A DNA stretch of 64,000 nucleotides from Macrostomum hystrix (GCA_950097015.1 CATNEN010000038.1:27193001-27257000), one strand, 5' to 3'. Shown: positions 44,601-54,119, counted from the first letter of the stretch. The notes: generated by a model not told the origin, from the letters alone. Translations and numbers: made by a program.

Positions 44601-47600
44601 AGAAATCGCTGATTAACATTACTGATTCTCAGGCTAATTCAATACACGCTGCAATCAGTGCGAACACGACCGAAGCAACACAAACTCAAACTTACGGGTC
44701 TTGCCAGTGGACATTGTGGCTACACTGTCATTAAAGCCTCCTTTTTTGACTACTATGAAGACATTGTGACTCTCGCCTGACTGCAGGTTGCAGCAGGAGC
44801 CAGACAGACTTGTGGATGCATTGATCGGAGAATTTGAGCCACAGGTGAGCTGGTAGCTCACTCCCGATGTGTTCGACATAGCCCATGACACATCAAGACA
44901 GGTTTCATTGGAACCCGTCACACTCACGCTTGTCACTGGTGACACCACTGGAAAGCGAGAAGCGATAACAATGTGCCTTAACTGGCTCTAACAAAACCTA
45001 CAACGAACTTAACACAGTTTCCACAGAAATTTTAAGATTCAAAACGTGCCGCTTAAAAAGTCTGATGAAATGAAAATTAATGCCTTTCAGCGAGCCTTGA
45101 AAGCGAACCACAACAGCCCATTCGGCTTCGAGCTCTATAAAATTACTTAATCGCATATTATTTAAATCCTGTTTTAAGTACTCATTTCGAAACTCTCATT
45201 TGGAAAGGATAAATGCTATGGTACTGTTTGGTTCCCAAAGACGCTGCCAAAGCATTCTTAATCGGGGGCACGTTGCTGATAGCCTTAGCTATCTGTCGAC
45301 GCGTTGAAGACCCAAAGCAAAAATCAAACAGCATGAAAACTAGCAAACAAACTCGAAGAGCGTGAACTATAAAAAATCAAGAAAGCTATTTATGCAGCAC
45401 ACGGCATCCGCTAGTACAAAAAGTCAATCAGCTAATTAAAGTCCTTTCTAAAGCTTGTGATGAACGAAAAAAGGTGACAGAAGCTAAGTGCACGTCCCAT
45501 TTTGCACATTTAAAGAACACGAAAATCAAGCGACTTTTGGGAAAGCGCTGCTACTTCAAGCTAATGATTCTACCGAAAATTCACACCACTGCAAACAACG
45601 CGAACGCTTCACAAGCCACACAAACTTACGGGTCTTGCCAGTGGACATTGTGGCTACACTATCATTAAAGCCTCCTTTTTTGACTACTACGGAGACATTG
45701 TGACTCTCGCCTGACTGCAGGTTGCAGCAGGAGCCAGACAGACTTGCGGATGCATGGATCGGAGAATTTGAGCCACAGGTGAGCTGGTAGCTCACTCCTG
45801 ATGTGTTCGACATAGCCCATGACACATCAAGACAGGTCTCATTGGAACCCGTCACACTCACGCTTGTCACTGGTGACACCACTGGAAAGCAAGAAGCGAT
45901 TGCAATGTGTGTAAAGTGGCAATAACAAAACTGACAATAGTCTACACATTTCCCAGATACAGAACTGATTGGGTGATACGAAAGTTTCAACCGAACTAAA
46001 ACTAAATAATGAAGACCAATCTGACTCCGATGATCAGCAGGTAAGAGGAAATTATCACAAAAAGCTGTTACATTAAGCACAGGGCTATTGCAGAAATCCA
46101 TACTTAAAATCTGCTCGTGGACTGTCAAAAAGGTTTCATCTAGTCAGCTAAAAATGAGATCGGGGAAAAAGGAAATAAATTGCAGCTTTAAAAATCATAG
46201 TATCAATGGAAATTAATCGTTACTATGGGATTTAATTGATACTATGGAATAGAATTGATACTATGGAATAGAATTGTTACTATGGAATAGAATTGGTACT
46301 ATGGAATAGAATTGATACTATGGAATAGAATTGTTACTATGGAATAGAATTGATACTATGGAATAGAATTGATACAACGGAATAGAATTGTTGCTATGGA
46401 ATGGAATTGTTACTTTGGAATGGAATTGTTGCTATGGAATGGAATTGTTACTATGGAATCAAATTGTTACTATGGAATGTGATTGATACTATGGAATGGA
46501 ATTGATACTATGGAATAGAATTGTTACTATGGAATAGAATTGGTACTATGGAATAGAATTGATACTATGGAATAGAATTGTTACTATGGAATAGAATTGA
46601 TACTATGGAATAGAATTGATACAACGGAATAGAATTGTTGCTATGGAATGGAATTGTTACTTTGGAATGGAATTGTTGCTATGGAATGGAATTGTTACTA
46701 TGGAATCAAATTGTTACTATGGAATGTGATTGATACTATGGAATAGAATTGATACTATGGAATAGAATTGTTACTATGGAATAGAATTGATACTATGGAA
46801 TAGAATTGATACAATAGAATCGAATTGATGCTAAAGAAACGAATTGATGCTAAAGAAACGAATTGTTACTATGGAATCAAATTGTTACTCAAGTATAAAT
46901 AAGATATTCATCAGTGACGTCTAAGAATTCAACAGCTCCATTTTTAATTCAATCGCTGTAGAACCGACGGACAACGCATCAAATTTTGATGCACAGAAAT
47001 CAATCGGGAAGAACCGATGGCCCCTTTAAGTTGCAAATTAAAGGACAATGATCGGGTTACATTGGAGCTGCAACGAGCATCAAGCATAGTGCTAGGCGAA
47101 ACTGTTCAAGCCTTGAAAACCAAAACAGCTGCATGGGTAGTAGCGTGGCGTATCTAGCAGCAAAGCAGCAATTATTGCACACCATAAATATTGGTTTCTA
47201 CGCTACAGTTGTCGACAGTGATGACCAGGCAACTATGGTCAACAAAACAACAGTAATAATGCCAATTGCTCGATCAGCAAGACGTTGGCGCATTCTCAAT
47301 CAAATCAATTATTAGATATCGTGACTAATGATATACACAGGCCGTAAATCGAACTGACTGCAACTTGCGAATAACTCCACCAACAATCAATCGGTAGTTT
47401 CAAAGAAATCGCTGATTAACATTACTGATTCTCAGGCTAATTCAATACACGCTGCAATCAATGCGAACACGACCGAAGCAGCACAAACTTGAACTTACGG
47501 GTCTTGCCAATTGCTGTTCCGGCTACACTATCATTAAAGCCTCCTTTTTTGACTACTATGAAGACATTGTGACTCTCGCCTGACTGCAGGTTGCAGCAGG

Positions 47601-50600
47601 AGCCAGACAGACTTGTGGATGCATGGATCGGAGAATTTGAGCCACAGGTGAGCTGGTAGCTCACTCCCGATGTGTTCGACATAGCCCATGACACATCAAG
47701 ACAGGTTTCATTGGAGCCCGTCACACTCACGCTTGTCACTGGTGACACCACTGGAAAGCGAGAAGCGATTGCAATGTGTGAAAAGTGGCACAGTTTTCAT
47801 TTCGCAACTTTTTGGATTCCCATTTAGCAGTCAAAAATCTGATGCGTGCACTATTCACGCTTTGTTTTTTTAACAAAGCCTTTTGCCGAGGAGACTAAAA
47901 ATGCAGGTGTAGTTTGTTGGTGTGATTTCTATATTTTATCGAACTTAGTTAAGAGACTAGCAAGTTTTGCCCCCCTTCGGGGAGCAGAAATACTTTTAAT
48001 TCGTCTAGTATATACTTTTTAGCAGCTGAATTTACAGCTTTTTAAAGCTACAATGAACCACCAGTTGGCAATGATCCCCCAGTTGATGATGATCCCCCAG
48101 TTGATGATGATCCCCCAGTTGACAATGATCCCCCAGTTGACAATGAACCCCCGGTTGACAATGATCCCCCAGTTGACAATGATCCCCCAGTTGACAATGA
48201 TCCCCAGTTGACAATGATCCCCAGTTGACAATGATCCCACAGTTGACAATGATCCCCCAGTTGACAAAATCCCCCAGTTCACAATGAACCCCCAGTTGAC
48301 AACGATCCCCCAGTTGATAATGATCCCCCAGTTGATGATGATCCCCCAGTTGACAATGATCCCCCAGTTGACAATGAACCCCCGGTTGACAATGATCCCC
48401 CAGTTGACAATGATCCCCCAGTTGACAATGATCCCCCAGTTGACAATGATCCCACAGTTGACAATGATCCCCCAGTTGGCAAATATCCCCCAGTTCACAA
48501 TGAACCCCCAGTTGACAACGATCCACCAGTTGACAATGATCCCCCAGTTGACAATGATCCCCCAGTTGACAATGATCCCACAGTTGACAATGATCCCCCA
48601 GTTGACAATGATCCCCCAGTTGACAATGATCCCCCAGTTCACAATGATCCCCCAGTTGATGATGATCCCCCAGTGGATGATGATCCCCCAGTTAATGATG
48701 ATCACCCAGTTGACAATGATCCCCAAGTTGACAATGATCCCCCAGTTGACAATTATCCCCCAGTTTACCATGATCCCCCAGTTGACGATTATCCCCCAGT
48801 TGACCATTACCCCCTAGTTGACAATGATCCCCCAGTTGACAATGATCCCCCAGTTGACAATGATCCCCCAGTTGACAATGATCCCCCAGTTGACAATGAT
48901 CCCCCAGTTGACAATGATCCCCCAGTTGACAATGATCCCCCAGTTGACAATGATCCCCCAGTTGACAATGATCCCCCAGTTGACAATGATCCCCCAGTTG
49001 ACAATGATCCCCCAGTTGACAATTATCCCCCAGTTTACCATGATCCCCCAGTTGACGATTATCCCCCAGTTCACCATGATCCCCATTTTGATGATGACTC
49101 CCCAGTTGACGTTGATTTTTCAAACGCTGGGTTAGCCAAGATTCAAACTCAGGTTTCGCCATGTTTTAAACCCTGGTGGGCTATGATTCAAACTCTGGTT
49201 TAGCCATGATTCAAACTCTGGTTTAGCCATGATTCAAACTCTGGTTTAGCCATGATTCAAACGCTGGGTTAGCCATGATTGAAACTCGGTTTTTGCCATG
49301 ATTCAAACTAGCCATGCTGATGATGATGGTTTAGCCATGATTCAAAGCCTGGTGTAGCCATGATTTAGTCTCTGGTTTAGCCATGATTCAAACTCTGGTT
49401 TAGCCATGATTCAGACGCTGGTTTAGCCATGATTCAGACGCTGGTTTAGCTATGATTTAGTCTCTGGTTTAGCCATGATTCAGACTCTAGTTTAGCCATG
49501 ATTCAGACTCTGGTTTAGCCATGATTCAGACTCTAGTTTAGCCATGATTCAAGATCTGGTTTAGCCATGATTCAAACTCTGGTTTAGCCATGATTCAAAC
49601 TCTGGTTTAGCCATGATTCAAACTCTGGTTTAGCCATGATTCAGACGCTGGTTTAGCCATGATTCAGACGCTGGTTTAGCTATGATTTAGTCTCTGGTTT
49701 AGCTATGATTTAGTCTCTGGTTTAGCCATGATTTAGTCTCTAGTTTAGCCATGATTCAGACTCTAGTTTAGCCATGATTCAGACTCTGGTTTAGCCATGA
49801 TTCAGACTCTGGTTTAGCCATGATTCAAGATCTGGTTTAGCCATGATTCAAATTCTGGTTTAGCCATGATTGAAACTCGGTTTTTGCCATGATTCAAACT
49901 CTGGTTTAGCCATGCTGATGATGATGGTTTAGCCATGATTCAAAGCCTGGTGTAGCCATGATTTAGTCTCTGGTTTAGCCATGATTCAAACTCTGGTTTA
50001 GCCATGATTCAGACGCTGGTTTAGCCATGATTCAGACGCTGGTTTAGCTATGATTTAGTCTCTGGTTTAGCCATGATTCAGACTCTGGTTTAGCCATGAT
50101 TCAGACTCTAGTTTAGCCATGATTCAAGATCTGGTTTAGCCATGATTCAAACTCTGGTTTAGCCATGATTCAAACTCTGGTTTAGCCATGATTCAAACTC
50201 TGGTTTAGCCATGATTCAGACGCTGGTTTAGCCATGATTCAGACGCTGGTTTAGCCATGATTCAGACGCTGGTTTAGCTATGATTTAGTCTCTGGTTTAG
50301 CCATGATTCAGACTCTAGTTTAGCCATGATTCAGACTCTGGTTTAGCCATGATTCAGACTCTAGTTTAGCGATGATTCAAGATCTGGTTTAGCCATGATT
50401 CAAATTCTGGTTTAGCCATGATTCAAACTCTGGTTTAGCCATGATTCAAACTGTGGTTTAGCCATGATTCAAAATCTGGTTTAGCCATGATTCAGACGCT
50501 GGTTTAGCCATGATTCAGACTCTGGTTTAGCCATGATGCAGACTCTGGTTTAGCCATGATTCAGACTATGGTTTAGCCATGATTCAGACTCTGGTTTAGC

Positions 50601-52672
50601 CATGATTCAGACTCTGGTTTAGCCATGATTCAGACTATGGTTTAGCCATGATTCAGACTCTGGTTTAGCCATGATTCAGACTCTGGTTTAGCCATGATTT
50701 AAATTCTGGTTAAGCCATGATTCAGACTCTGGTTTAGCCATGATTCAAACTCTGGTTAAGCCATGATTCAGACTCTGGTTTAGCCATGATTTAAATTCTG
50801 GTTAAGCCATGATTCAGACTCTGGCTTAGCCATGATTCAAACTCTAGTTTAGCCATGATTCAGACTCTGGTTTAGCCATGATTCAGACTCTAGTTTAGCC
50901 ATGATTCAAGATCTGGTTTAGCCATGATTCAAATTCTGGTTTAGCCATGATTCAAACTCTGGTTTAGCCATGATTCAAACTGTGGTTTAGCCATGATTCA
51001 AACTCTGGTTTAGCCATGATTCAGACGCTGGTTTAGCCATGATTCAGACGCTGGTTTAGCCATGATTCAGACTCTGGTTTAGCCATGATTCAGACTCTGG
51101 TTTAGCCATGATTCAGACTCTGGTTGAGCCATGATTCAGACTCTGGTTTAGCCATGATTCAGACTCTGGTTTAGCCATGATTCAGACTCTGGTTTAGCCA
51201 TGATTCAGACGCTGGTTTAGCCATGATTCAGACGCTGGTTTAGCCATGATTCAAACTCTGTTTTAACCATGATTCAAACTCTGGTTTAGCCATGATTCAA
51301 ACTCTGGTTTAGCCATGATTCAAACTCTGGTTTAGCCATGATTCAAACTCTGGTTTAGCCATGATTCAAACTCTGGTTTAGCCATGATTCAAACTCAGAT
51401 TTGCTATGATTTATGATATTTTATTTACGAAATGAAAAAAATAAATTAAAATAATCTTCAATCACTACTGGCTAAAAATTCGTCTAAATGATTTGACGCA
51501 GTGCAGAATCGAACCCTAGCCTAGCCTAACTTATTCCCAGTGCCTACACATCGGCTATTCCGACTGTTGGTTAGTGGGTGAAAAATCAGCCTTATAAAAT
51601 GAATTTTCAAAGTTCTGGCTTTGTACAATGAAGTAAGAAAATAGAGTACACTTAGTCTCGCGGTTGGTTGTGTACATTTATTTCAAATTTGTCTCCAGAG
51701 TGCAGGCTTCAAATTCAATCAGCTAGGGGTTGTTGCGCAATTTCTCTCCGCGGCTGCGCCACAATTTAATGTGGCCTCACTGCGGAATCGAGCTCAGGGA
51801 CCTTGGTGTGAGAGGTAGACGTGGTAACCGATCTGGCACTGACCCCCTAGTTAAGACCTTCTAATACTTTATAACTGAGTAGGCACCTTTTCGTGCGAAA
51901 AATGTGCTAGCACTAGCAATTGATACACATTAGTCACATGTGACACTTGGATAAAATTTACTAGACTCCAGTGATGAATAAATACACTGCGGAAAATCGC
52001 TAACTGCTAAATACAATGTTTATTAGATAAATTTATTATCAACTTCAAATATAGCATTTTATACGTTGAAAATATATTCAGCGTATTGATACTTCGTATG
52101 ATAGATCGTTGTGGCTTGTCAAACTAGAACATATTTTAGCGAATTCATGTTCCTAATTTAAATTTTAGAGACTATACGAGTATTAAAGGTATCCTAGATG
52201 CGTTAAAAGATGCATACCTAGTGTTGGTTACTATAGCGCTGATTAGGAATATGCATATATACTCACACGTCTGACCGGAAGCGATTGCTGCAGAGCTGTT
52301 TGGATATCCAGTTGCCGTAGCAAAGACTGTAAAGTTGTAACTATTACCAGAATTCAGGCCAGTACAGTTGTATTCAGTGCTAGAAACATCGCAGTTATCG
52401 CTGGCTAGAGGACAGTTGACACAATATTTCACGCCCGTTGGATATGCACTCCGGCTAAACCAAGTTAAATAAACTGAGCTAACTGTTGCTTTTGCAGGAA
52501 CAGCAGAAATATTATGGACCGCTTCAAGCGGCGGTTTAGTTGTCGCAACGGTAGATGTCTGGACTTGAGTGGTTCCAACGGTTGTTGACGCGGTATTATG
52601 TAGCGGTGTCATGACAGCGAAAATCACGATCAGCAGCAAGTTGCTGACCGAATCGCTTAGGCTAAGCCGCAT
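20544..52672 (-). CDS. receptor-type protein tyrosine phosphatase, R3-like, 18 exons
   Basis: Transmembrane phosphatase that would remove phosphate from phosphotyrosine at the plasma membrane. Exons in order: 52672-52267; seven 252-bp FN3 exons (47750-47499, 45881-45630, 44947-44696, 42937-42686, 42003-41752, 40589-40338, 38678-38427); 38299-38051; 37535-37227; 37126-35604; 34807-34031; 33824-33244; 23995-23708; 23351-23079; 22584-22278; 21972-21888; 20641-20544. All junctions are AG/GT and phase-consistent; the total of 6660 bases gives 2219 residues and a TAA stop. It has a signal peptide, about 17 FN3 domains, a membrane helix at about 1836-1858 and one PTP domain at about 1880-2180, with nucleophile Cys near 2111. 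A many-FN3 ectodomain plus a single PTP domain is the R3 subtype plan (PTPRB/PTPRJ/PTPRO kind). Odd: WAD replaces WPD. The tail contains VYATP and NPGF. Confidence 0.88.
20787..21824. repeat. composite repeat A, copy 2, inside the last RPTP intron
   Basis: 32-bp array (20787-21232, about 14 units), the core (21233-21709) and a short 23-bp array (21710-21824, about five units). Order, orientation and core sequence match 1-2649. The copy lies wholly in the intron between exons 21972-21888 and 20641-20544. Confidence 0.92.
21888..21972 (-). CDS. RPTP exon: end of the PTP domain
   Basis: 85-bp exon. Together with the preceding exon it forms MVQTKGQLAFIY, the Q-loop motif (QT..Q) that positions water in the second catalytic step, then the final helix of the domain and LPPIDGPYA. 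Confidence 0.85.
22131..22207. repeat. short 22-bp tandem repeat
   Basis: Three to four copies containing CCCACAATGACCTGTCTCTGA in an RPTP intron. Confidence 0.75.
22278..22584 (-). CDS. RPTP exon with catalytic signature
   Basis: 307-bp exon. It carries the WPD-loop equivalent as GWADFSVP (Asp kept, Pro changed to Ala) and the P-loop HCSAGVGRTGT with nucleophilic Cys and Arg intact, then CRKLMVQTK at a G|GTGAGG donor. Most catalytic residues are therefore present and the enzyme is predicted active, perhaps with altered loop kinetics. Confidence 0.92.
22681..23012. repeat. 47-bp tandem repeat in RPTP intron
   Basis: About six to seven copies of a 47-bp AT-rich unit with AATCTATGGGAATTTAATG, more diverged at the 5' side. 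Confidence 0.85.
23079..23351 (-). CDS. RPTP exon: PTP domain middle
   Basis: 273-bp exon with FIASQGPLPGTVDDHWRM (QGP..T..DFW block), IVTLTQC and SEPYWP (the E-loop region). It enters and leaves in phase 2, matching both neighbours. Confidence 0.9.
23708..23995 (-). CDS. RPTP exon: PTP domain N-terminus
   Basis: 288-bp exon joined to the membrane exon across a 9.2-kb intron. It codes TEIPHSVAIANFRRYV, the juxtamembrane wedge-like helix, then KNRYTDILPYDHTRV (the phosphotyrosine loop) and DYINASYVK. Confidence 0.9.
24041..24942. repeat. 45-bp minisatellite array
   Basis: About 20 copies of a 45-bp unit with GAGTGCTGCGGGTGTCACTC. The variants CTGGACTACTGGG and CTGGGCTAATAGG recur in a 360-bp (eight-unit) higher-order pattern: 24301-24600 resembles 24661-24960. 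It starts only about 45 bp from the PTP exon. Both long plus-strand ORFs are array translations. Confidence 0.95.
24960..25470. other. unique intronic spacer
   Basis: AT-rich sequence within the 9.2-kb RPTP intron. No exon fits in phase here and no element was recognised. Confidence 0.5.
25481..28180. repeat. 30-bp minisatellite array, 90 copies
   Basis: Exactly 30-bp units (GAGGGTGCGAAAGGGACAGA plus CAAGGTCAGA) for 2.7 kb. The main variants are AAGGGAC/AGGAGAC and GGTCAG/GGTGAG. The plus strand is mostly purine. The length is a multiple of three and units lack stops, so ORFs of about 820-920 codons run on both strands. Domain-less 10-residue repeats and the intronic position on the opposite strand argue against a gene. 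Confidence 0.97.
28490..32330. repeat. 22-bp minisatellite array, about 175 copies
   Basis: 3.8 kb of a 22-bp unit (TTTAGAATGGGATTAGAGAT plus TA), with marked variants ATTTGAGATGATT, GATTCGTTAG, TATATAG and TTTACTTAG. Variant order shows block duplications: the ATTACAG marker recurs after 418 bp (28826 and 29244), and the segment from 29601 recurs at 30241, a 640-bp shift. Confidence 0.97.
32340..32869. other. unique intronic spacer with short ORF
   Basis: AT-rich sequence of the RPTP intron. A 60-codon plus-strand ORF at 32625-32807 shows no domain and is not called a gene. Confidence 0.45.
32870..33105. repeat. 36-bp minisatellite array
   Basis: About six copies of a 36-bp unit with CTCGCTTGTCTTTGTACACT. 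The unit is a multiple of three, so all frames are open; the ORFs are array products. Confidence 0.92.
33145..33222. repeat. small satellite of the 30-bp family
   Basis: Two to three units of the same 30-bp repeat as 25481-28180 (GAGAGGGTGCGAAAGGGACAG), lying about 20 bases from the donor of the membrane exon. The family therefore occurs at two places in the same intron, 5 kb apart. Confidence 0.85.
33244..33824 (-). CDS. RPTP exon: membrane-proximal region and transmembrane helix
   Basis: 581-bp exon, phase 0 in and 2 out. The extracellular part has SLDGFSRAFNDSFGVIRYC, like the membrane-proximal region of R3 phosphatases, with several cysteines. The helix is IIGGVIGAVLFALLIVILVI, followed by the stop-transfer AIKRRDELGRCMKR. 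Confidence 0.88.
33840..33965. repeat. 20-bp minisatellite in RPTP intron
   Basis: About six imperfect copies of TGTCACTGGAGTGAGGTGGC between the membrane exon and the preceding FN3 exon. Confidence 0.85.
34031..34807 (-). CDS. RPTP exon: three FN3 domain segments
   Basis: 777-bp phase 0-0 exon (259 residues). It completes one FN3 domain begun in the previous exon and codes about two more (ISLTWLPV; then ADPPQNLSC with CSWVEPLRRNGVPIRYVLRL). The acceptor could be at 34807 or two bases earlier; 34807 preserves the frame. Confidence 0.85.
34808..35603. other. RPTP intron of 796 bp
   Basis: Unique sequence. A 68-codon plus-strand ORF at 34969-35175 shows no domain. Confidence 0.5.
35604..37126 (-). 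CDS. RPTP large exon: four to five FN3 domains
   Basis: 1523-bp exon, phase 1 in and 0 out. It codes successive FN3 domains with typical features: LQISWSPPEQPNGQIIAYTV, VVLNWNTVEF, LNFSRPTAPNGRIMAYAVRL and ILRWVPPATLNGEFKRYW, each followed by a Y-x-v strand and a proline-rich linker. Unlike the 5' FN3 domains these share one exon and are well diverged, so they are the old part of the ectodomain. Confidence 0.88.
37227..37535 (-). CDS. RPTP FN3 exon
   Basis: 309-bp phase 1-1 exon with one FN3 domain (LTVSWNSSF, then NYSIVF). Donor CTG|GTGAGT and acceptor TTTCAG. Confidence 0.82.
37552..37985. repeat. 29-bp minisatellite in RPTP intron
   Basis: About 15 copies of a 29-bp unit with GTGACTCAGGTGGGTGACAG, starting 17 bp from the splice acceptor of the exon at 37227-37535. 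Confidence 0.94.
38051..38299 (-). CDS. RPTP FN3 exon
   Basis: 249-bp phase 1-1 exon. It has SVNWSPSASQNVFYNVTI and the FN3 strand order. It is a diverged relative of the amplified 252-bp exon family (shared SPV start and F.NSV.A.ST end), so the family is likely older than the recent amplification. Confidence 0.8.
38427..38678 (-). CDS. amplified FN3 exon, copy 7 in transcript order
   Basis: 252-bp phase 1-1 exon (84 residues): SPVTSVSVTGSNETCLDVSW, GSCCNLQSGESHNV and KKGGFNDSVATMSTGKT. It differs from the other copies at a few sites (TMSNTSG, YELTCG, STINAAT) and has donor ACTC|GTAAGT where the others have ACCC. Confidence 0.88.
38999..39740. repeat. 19-bp minisatellite split by a SINE
   Basis: Units of GAATTGATACTATGGAATA at 38999-39204 and 39565-39740, interrupted by the SINE at 39205-39564. 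The same arrangement recurs at 43255-44090. Confidence 0.9.
39205..39564 (-). mobile_element. tRNA-derived SINE, copy 1
   Basis: Read on the minus strand it starts with a tRNA-like head: A box TGGCAGAGCGG and B box AGTTCGATTCC. A body of about 250 bp follows, ending in an ATT-rich simple tail. There is no cloverleaf complete enough for a functional tRNA. The copy is about 360 bp and sits in a minisatellite. Confidence 0.85.
39780..40337. repeat. conserved intronic block of the FN3 duplication unit (copy 1)
   Basis: Highly similar to 41190-41751, 44120-44695 and 46925-47498. It contains a 60-codon plus-strand ORF starting MGSSVAYLAAK in all four copies. Since whole blocks were copied, conservation of the ORF is not evidence for coding. 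Confidence 0.85.
40338..40589 (-). CDS. amplified FN3 exon, copy 6 in transcript order
   Basis: 252-bp phase 1-1 exon of the amplified family, with donor ACCC|GTAAGT and acceptor TTTCCAG. It codes AMSNTSGVSYQLTCG and HNVFIVVKKGGF. Confidence 0.9.
40905..41150. repeat. 19-bp minisatellite (GATACTATGG family)
   Basis: About 13 units of the same family as 38999-39740, here without a SINE. Confidence 0.9.
41752..42003 (-). CDS. amplified FN3 exon, copy 5 in transcript order
   Basis: 252-bp phase 1-1 exon, almost identical to the copies at 40338 and 44696. Confidence 0.9.
42004..42685. repeat. second intron type of the FN3 duplication, 682 bp
   Basis: Essentially the same sequence, of the same 682-bp length, as 44948-45629. 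It differs from the minisatellite-bearing introns. It shows that exons 42686 and 41752 were duplicated as a pair. Confidence 0.9.
42686..42937 (-). CDS. amplified FN3 exon, copy 4 in transcript order
   Basis: 252-bp phase 1-1 exon with the subtype SPIHASASLSGSCC and HNVSVVVKKGG, shared with the copy at 45630. Confidence 0.9.
43255..44090. repeat. 19-bp minisatellite split by a SINE (second copy)
   Basis: Units of the GATACTATGG family at 43255-43548 and 43923-44090 around the SINE at 43549-43922. Confidence 0.9.
43549..43922 (-). mobile_element. tRNA-derived SINE, copy 2
   Basis: Same family and same kind of position as 39205-39564, with A and B boxes intact and an (ATT)n tail of seven or more units. 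Differences include CGTACGC against CGTACTC and CCGTTGC against CCCTGAC. It probably was copied with the FN3 block and then diverged. Confidence 0.88.
44696..44947 (-). CDS. amplified FN3 exon, copy 3 in transcript order
   Basis: 252-bp phase 1-1 exon. Together with 45630-45881 it repeats the exon pair 41752/42686. Confidence 0.9.
45630..45881 (-). CDS. amplified FN3 exon, copy 2 in transcript order
   Basis: 252-bp phase 1-1 exon, near-identical to 42686-42937. Confidence 0.9.
46195..46905. repeat. 19-bp minisatellite (GATACTATGG family), long form
   Basis: About 37 units. A 247-bp block (13 units) carrying the marker GATACAACGG is duplicated inside the array (46371 and 46618). Confidence 0.92.
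47499..47750 (-). CDS. amplified FN3 exon, copy 1 in transcript order
   Basis: 252-bp phase 1-1 exon. It is the most N-terminal of the family and carries DSVAGTAIGKT where the others have DSVATMSTGKT. It is joined in phase 1 to the signal-peptide exon across a 4.5-kb intron. Confidence 0.88.
47985..49110 (-). mobile_element. composite repeat B, long copy (19-bp array plus tail)
   Basis: About 55 units of GTTGACAATGATCCCCCAG at 48055-49110, and a unique tail at 47985-48055 (TTTTTAGCAGCTG, then TTTTTAAAGCTACAATGAA). The tail and four units of the array recur in the LINE at 13992-14140. It lies in RPTP intron 1. All ORFs here are array translations. Confidence 0.85.
49125..51395. repeat. 23-bp minisatellite array
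   Basis: About 98 copies of a 23-bp unit (CTCTGGTTTAGCCATGATTCA plus AA or GA). Marker variants (TGATGATGATGG at 49318 and 49916; ATTTAGTCTCTGG clusters) recur about 600 bp apart, so blocks were duplicated. Confidence 0.96.
51485..51855 (-). mobile_element. diverged SINE head(s)
   Basis: At 51690-51855 the minus strand carries a decayed copy of the SINE tRNA-like head (TGCCAGATCGGTTACC, then GAGCTCGATTCC). At about 51495-51560 there is another B-box-like AGGGTTCGATTCTG. The tails typical of the intact copies are not seen. This is an old insertion in RPTP intron 1. Confidence 0.55.
52267..52672 (-). CDS. RPTP first coding exon: signal peptide and first FN3 domain
   Basis: 406-bp exon with ATG at 52670-52672. 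The hydrophobic stretch NLLLIVIFAVM is a signal peptide, followed by a Thr/Ser-rich linker (TTVGTTQVQTSTVATTKPP) and an FN3 domain (VYLTWFSRSAYPTGVKYC, then YNFTVFATATG). It ends ACGT|GTGAGT in phase 1. Confidence 0.85.
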
Positions 52673-52874
52673 TGAGTTGCTTTGGAGCAGTTAGGAAAGG
52701 AATTGAGAAGAATTGCTTCCCAGCTCTTTACTGTGCTGCAAGGACGCGAAAGTTTATGTAGAGAAGCGAACAATCTTAGGAACACGGAAATGCCAAATGT
52801 ATTTATTATAATTCTTTTTGTTTTCAACTACCAGTGACAGGCTTTAGGGAGAGTATAGAAAAGTAGAGCTTGAG

Positions 52875-52913
52875 TCTTATATAGTGTAGCCTTGCGGCAT
52901 TATTTATATATAG
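52875..52913 (-). promoter_or_regulatory. TATA-like boxes upstream of RPTP
   Basis: On the minus strand CTATATAAGA (52875-52884) and CTATATATAAATA (52901-52913) lie about 200-240 bases ahead of the ATG. Either could set transcription start with a 5' leader of 170-210 nt. Confidence 0.35.
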
Positions 52914-52919
52914 CATTCG

Positions 52920-54115
52920 AAATGGACTGCGTTGAGTGTGCGCATTAGAAATGCTAATTTGCTAACCGAGCCTGACCCAACCAGAGGCGCATTGAAGCAA
53001 GGGTGGACGGGGGAAGACGGTGAGCGCACAACGCGACTAACTTTGATATCGTGCACTCTGTCTTTCTTTCTCTTTTTTTCCGACCCGCTCGTTACCTGAA
53101 GCAAGCCTATACTCCATTTAACAAGGCGACGAAAAAATATAGTCAACCTGTGATGCTATTTTAGGTTACACAAAGCCGTATGCAATTTGTATGGCTGTCG
53201 GTTGGGTCAGTCATATTCAGTTGACAATACGAATATACCATCGCCTATACTGTTGTTCAAGCCAGTGCTTGAATTAAAGAGGCCAAAATAGAAAGATTAG
53301 GAACAAGGATTTCATATTCAATAGAGCCACATGGAATAGCTAGATATATATCAATTCTATACACATTTTTGTACTTCAACAATACAAAACTGAACTAAAA
53401 TCTTTATCTAACTCAAGAACAAACGAACAAACAAGCAATCAGTCTGAGGTAATATGCACACGCACACAAGAATGCTGAATGTCGACAAGCTTTACGTATT
53501 AATACTTAGCATCCGTGAAGCTAATTTAATTTAGACGAATGCGCGATAGGACTATAACTATAGTTAATCTATTCAGAACTCAAACATTAGTATGTGTGGG
53601 ACAGTGCGGTCAGGTGTAGTCCAACTCAAACAGAAATAGGCACCATGGTGGATCGATAATACAGCATATCTAATCTAGCGGAGATTAAAAGTCTCAACGG
53701 ACTGCATGGCTAGCAAGGCAACTAATGTAGTCCTGTTCGCCCCGAACGCTGCTATCATGCAGCCAGTGCTTCAGCTTATTAAGACGCACCTGTCGAAACC
53801 TAAATTAGCAGTTTTACAGCGCAGTTAGTCTGAGTGTTGGCATTATTATTAGCATTCCATTTGGCCATTTTAGGCTTAAATTAAGTAGCTAACTTTCTAA
53901 TAGAGTTCCGACTAGGTAACATCTGCAAGCGTCTAGGCGAACTGAATAGTGTGCAAATTTATTCTCCAGTTTAGCTGAAGTATAGATTCTACTAAACTGC
54001 AGCTAAGTAAATGATTTGCTTCATTGACTAACTGGCTATGGCTTCGACACAACTCGCATATCACACTTTTACCAGCTAAAATATTGATACTTCAGAACAA
54101 ACAGTAATAGGCAGG
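52920..54115. other. intergenic AT-rich region
   Basis: No gene, array or element that I can support. Confidence 0.5.
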
Positions 54116-54119
54116 GAGT

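Noticed and set aside
48019-49203. Several ORFs on both strands with INWGI or DNDPPV repeats
   Set aside because: Translations of the 19-bp array in three frames each.
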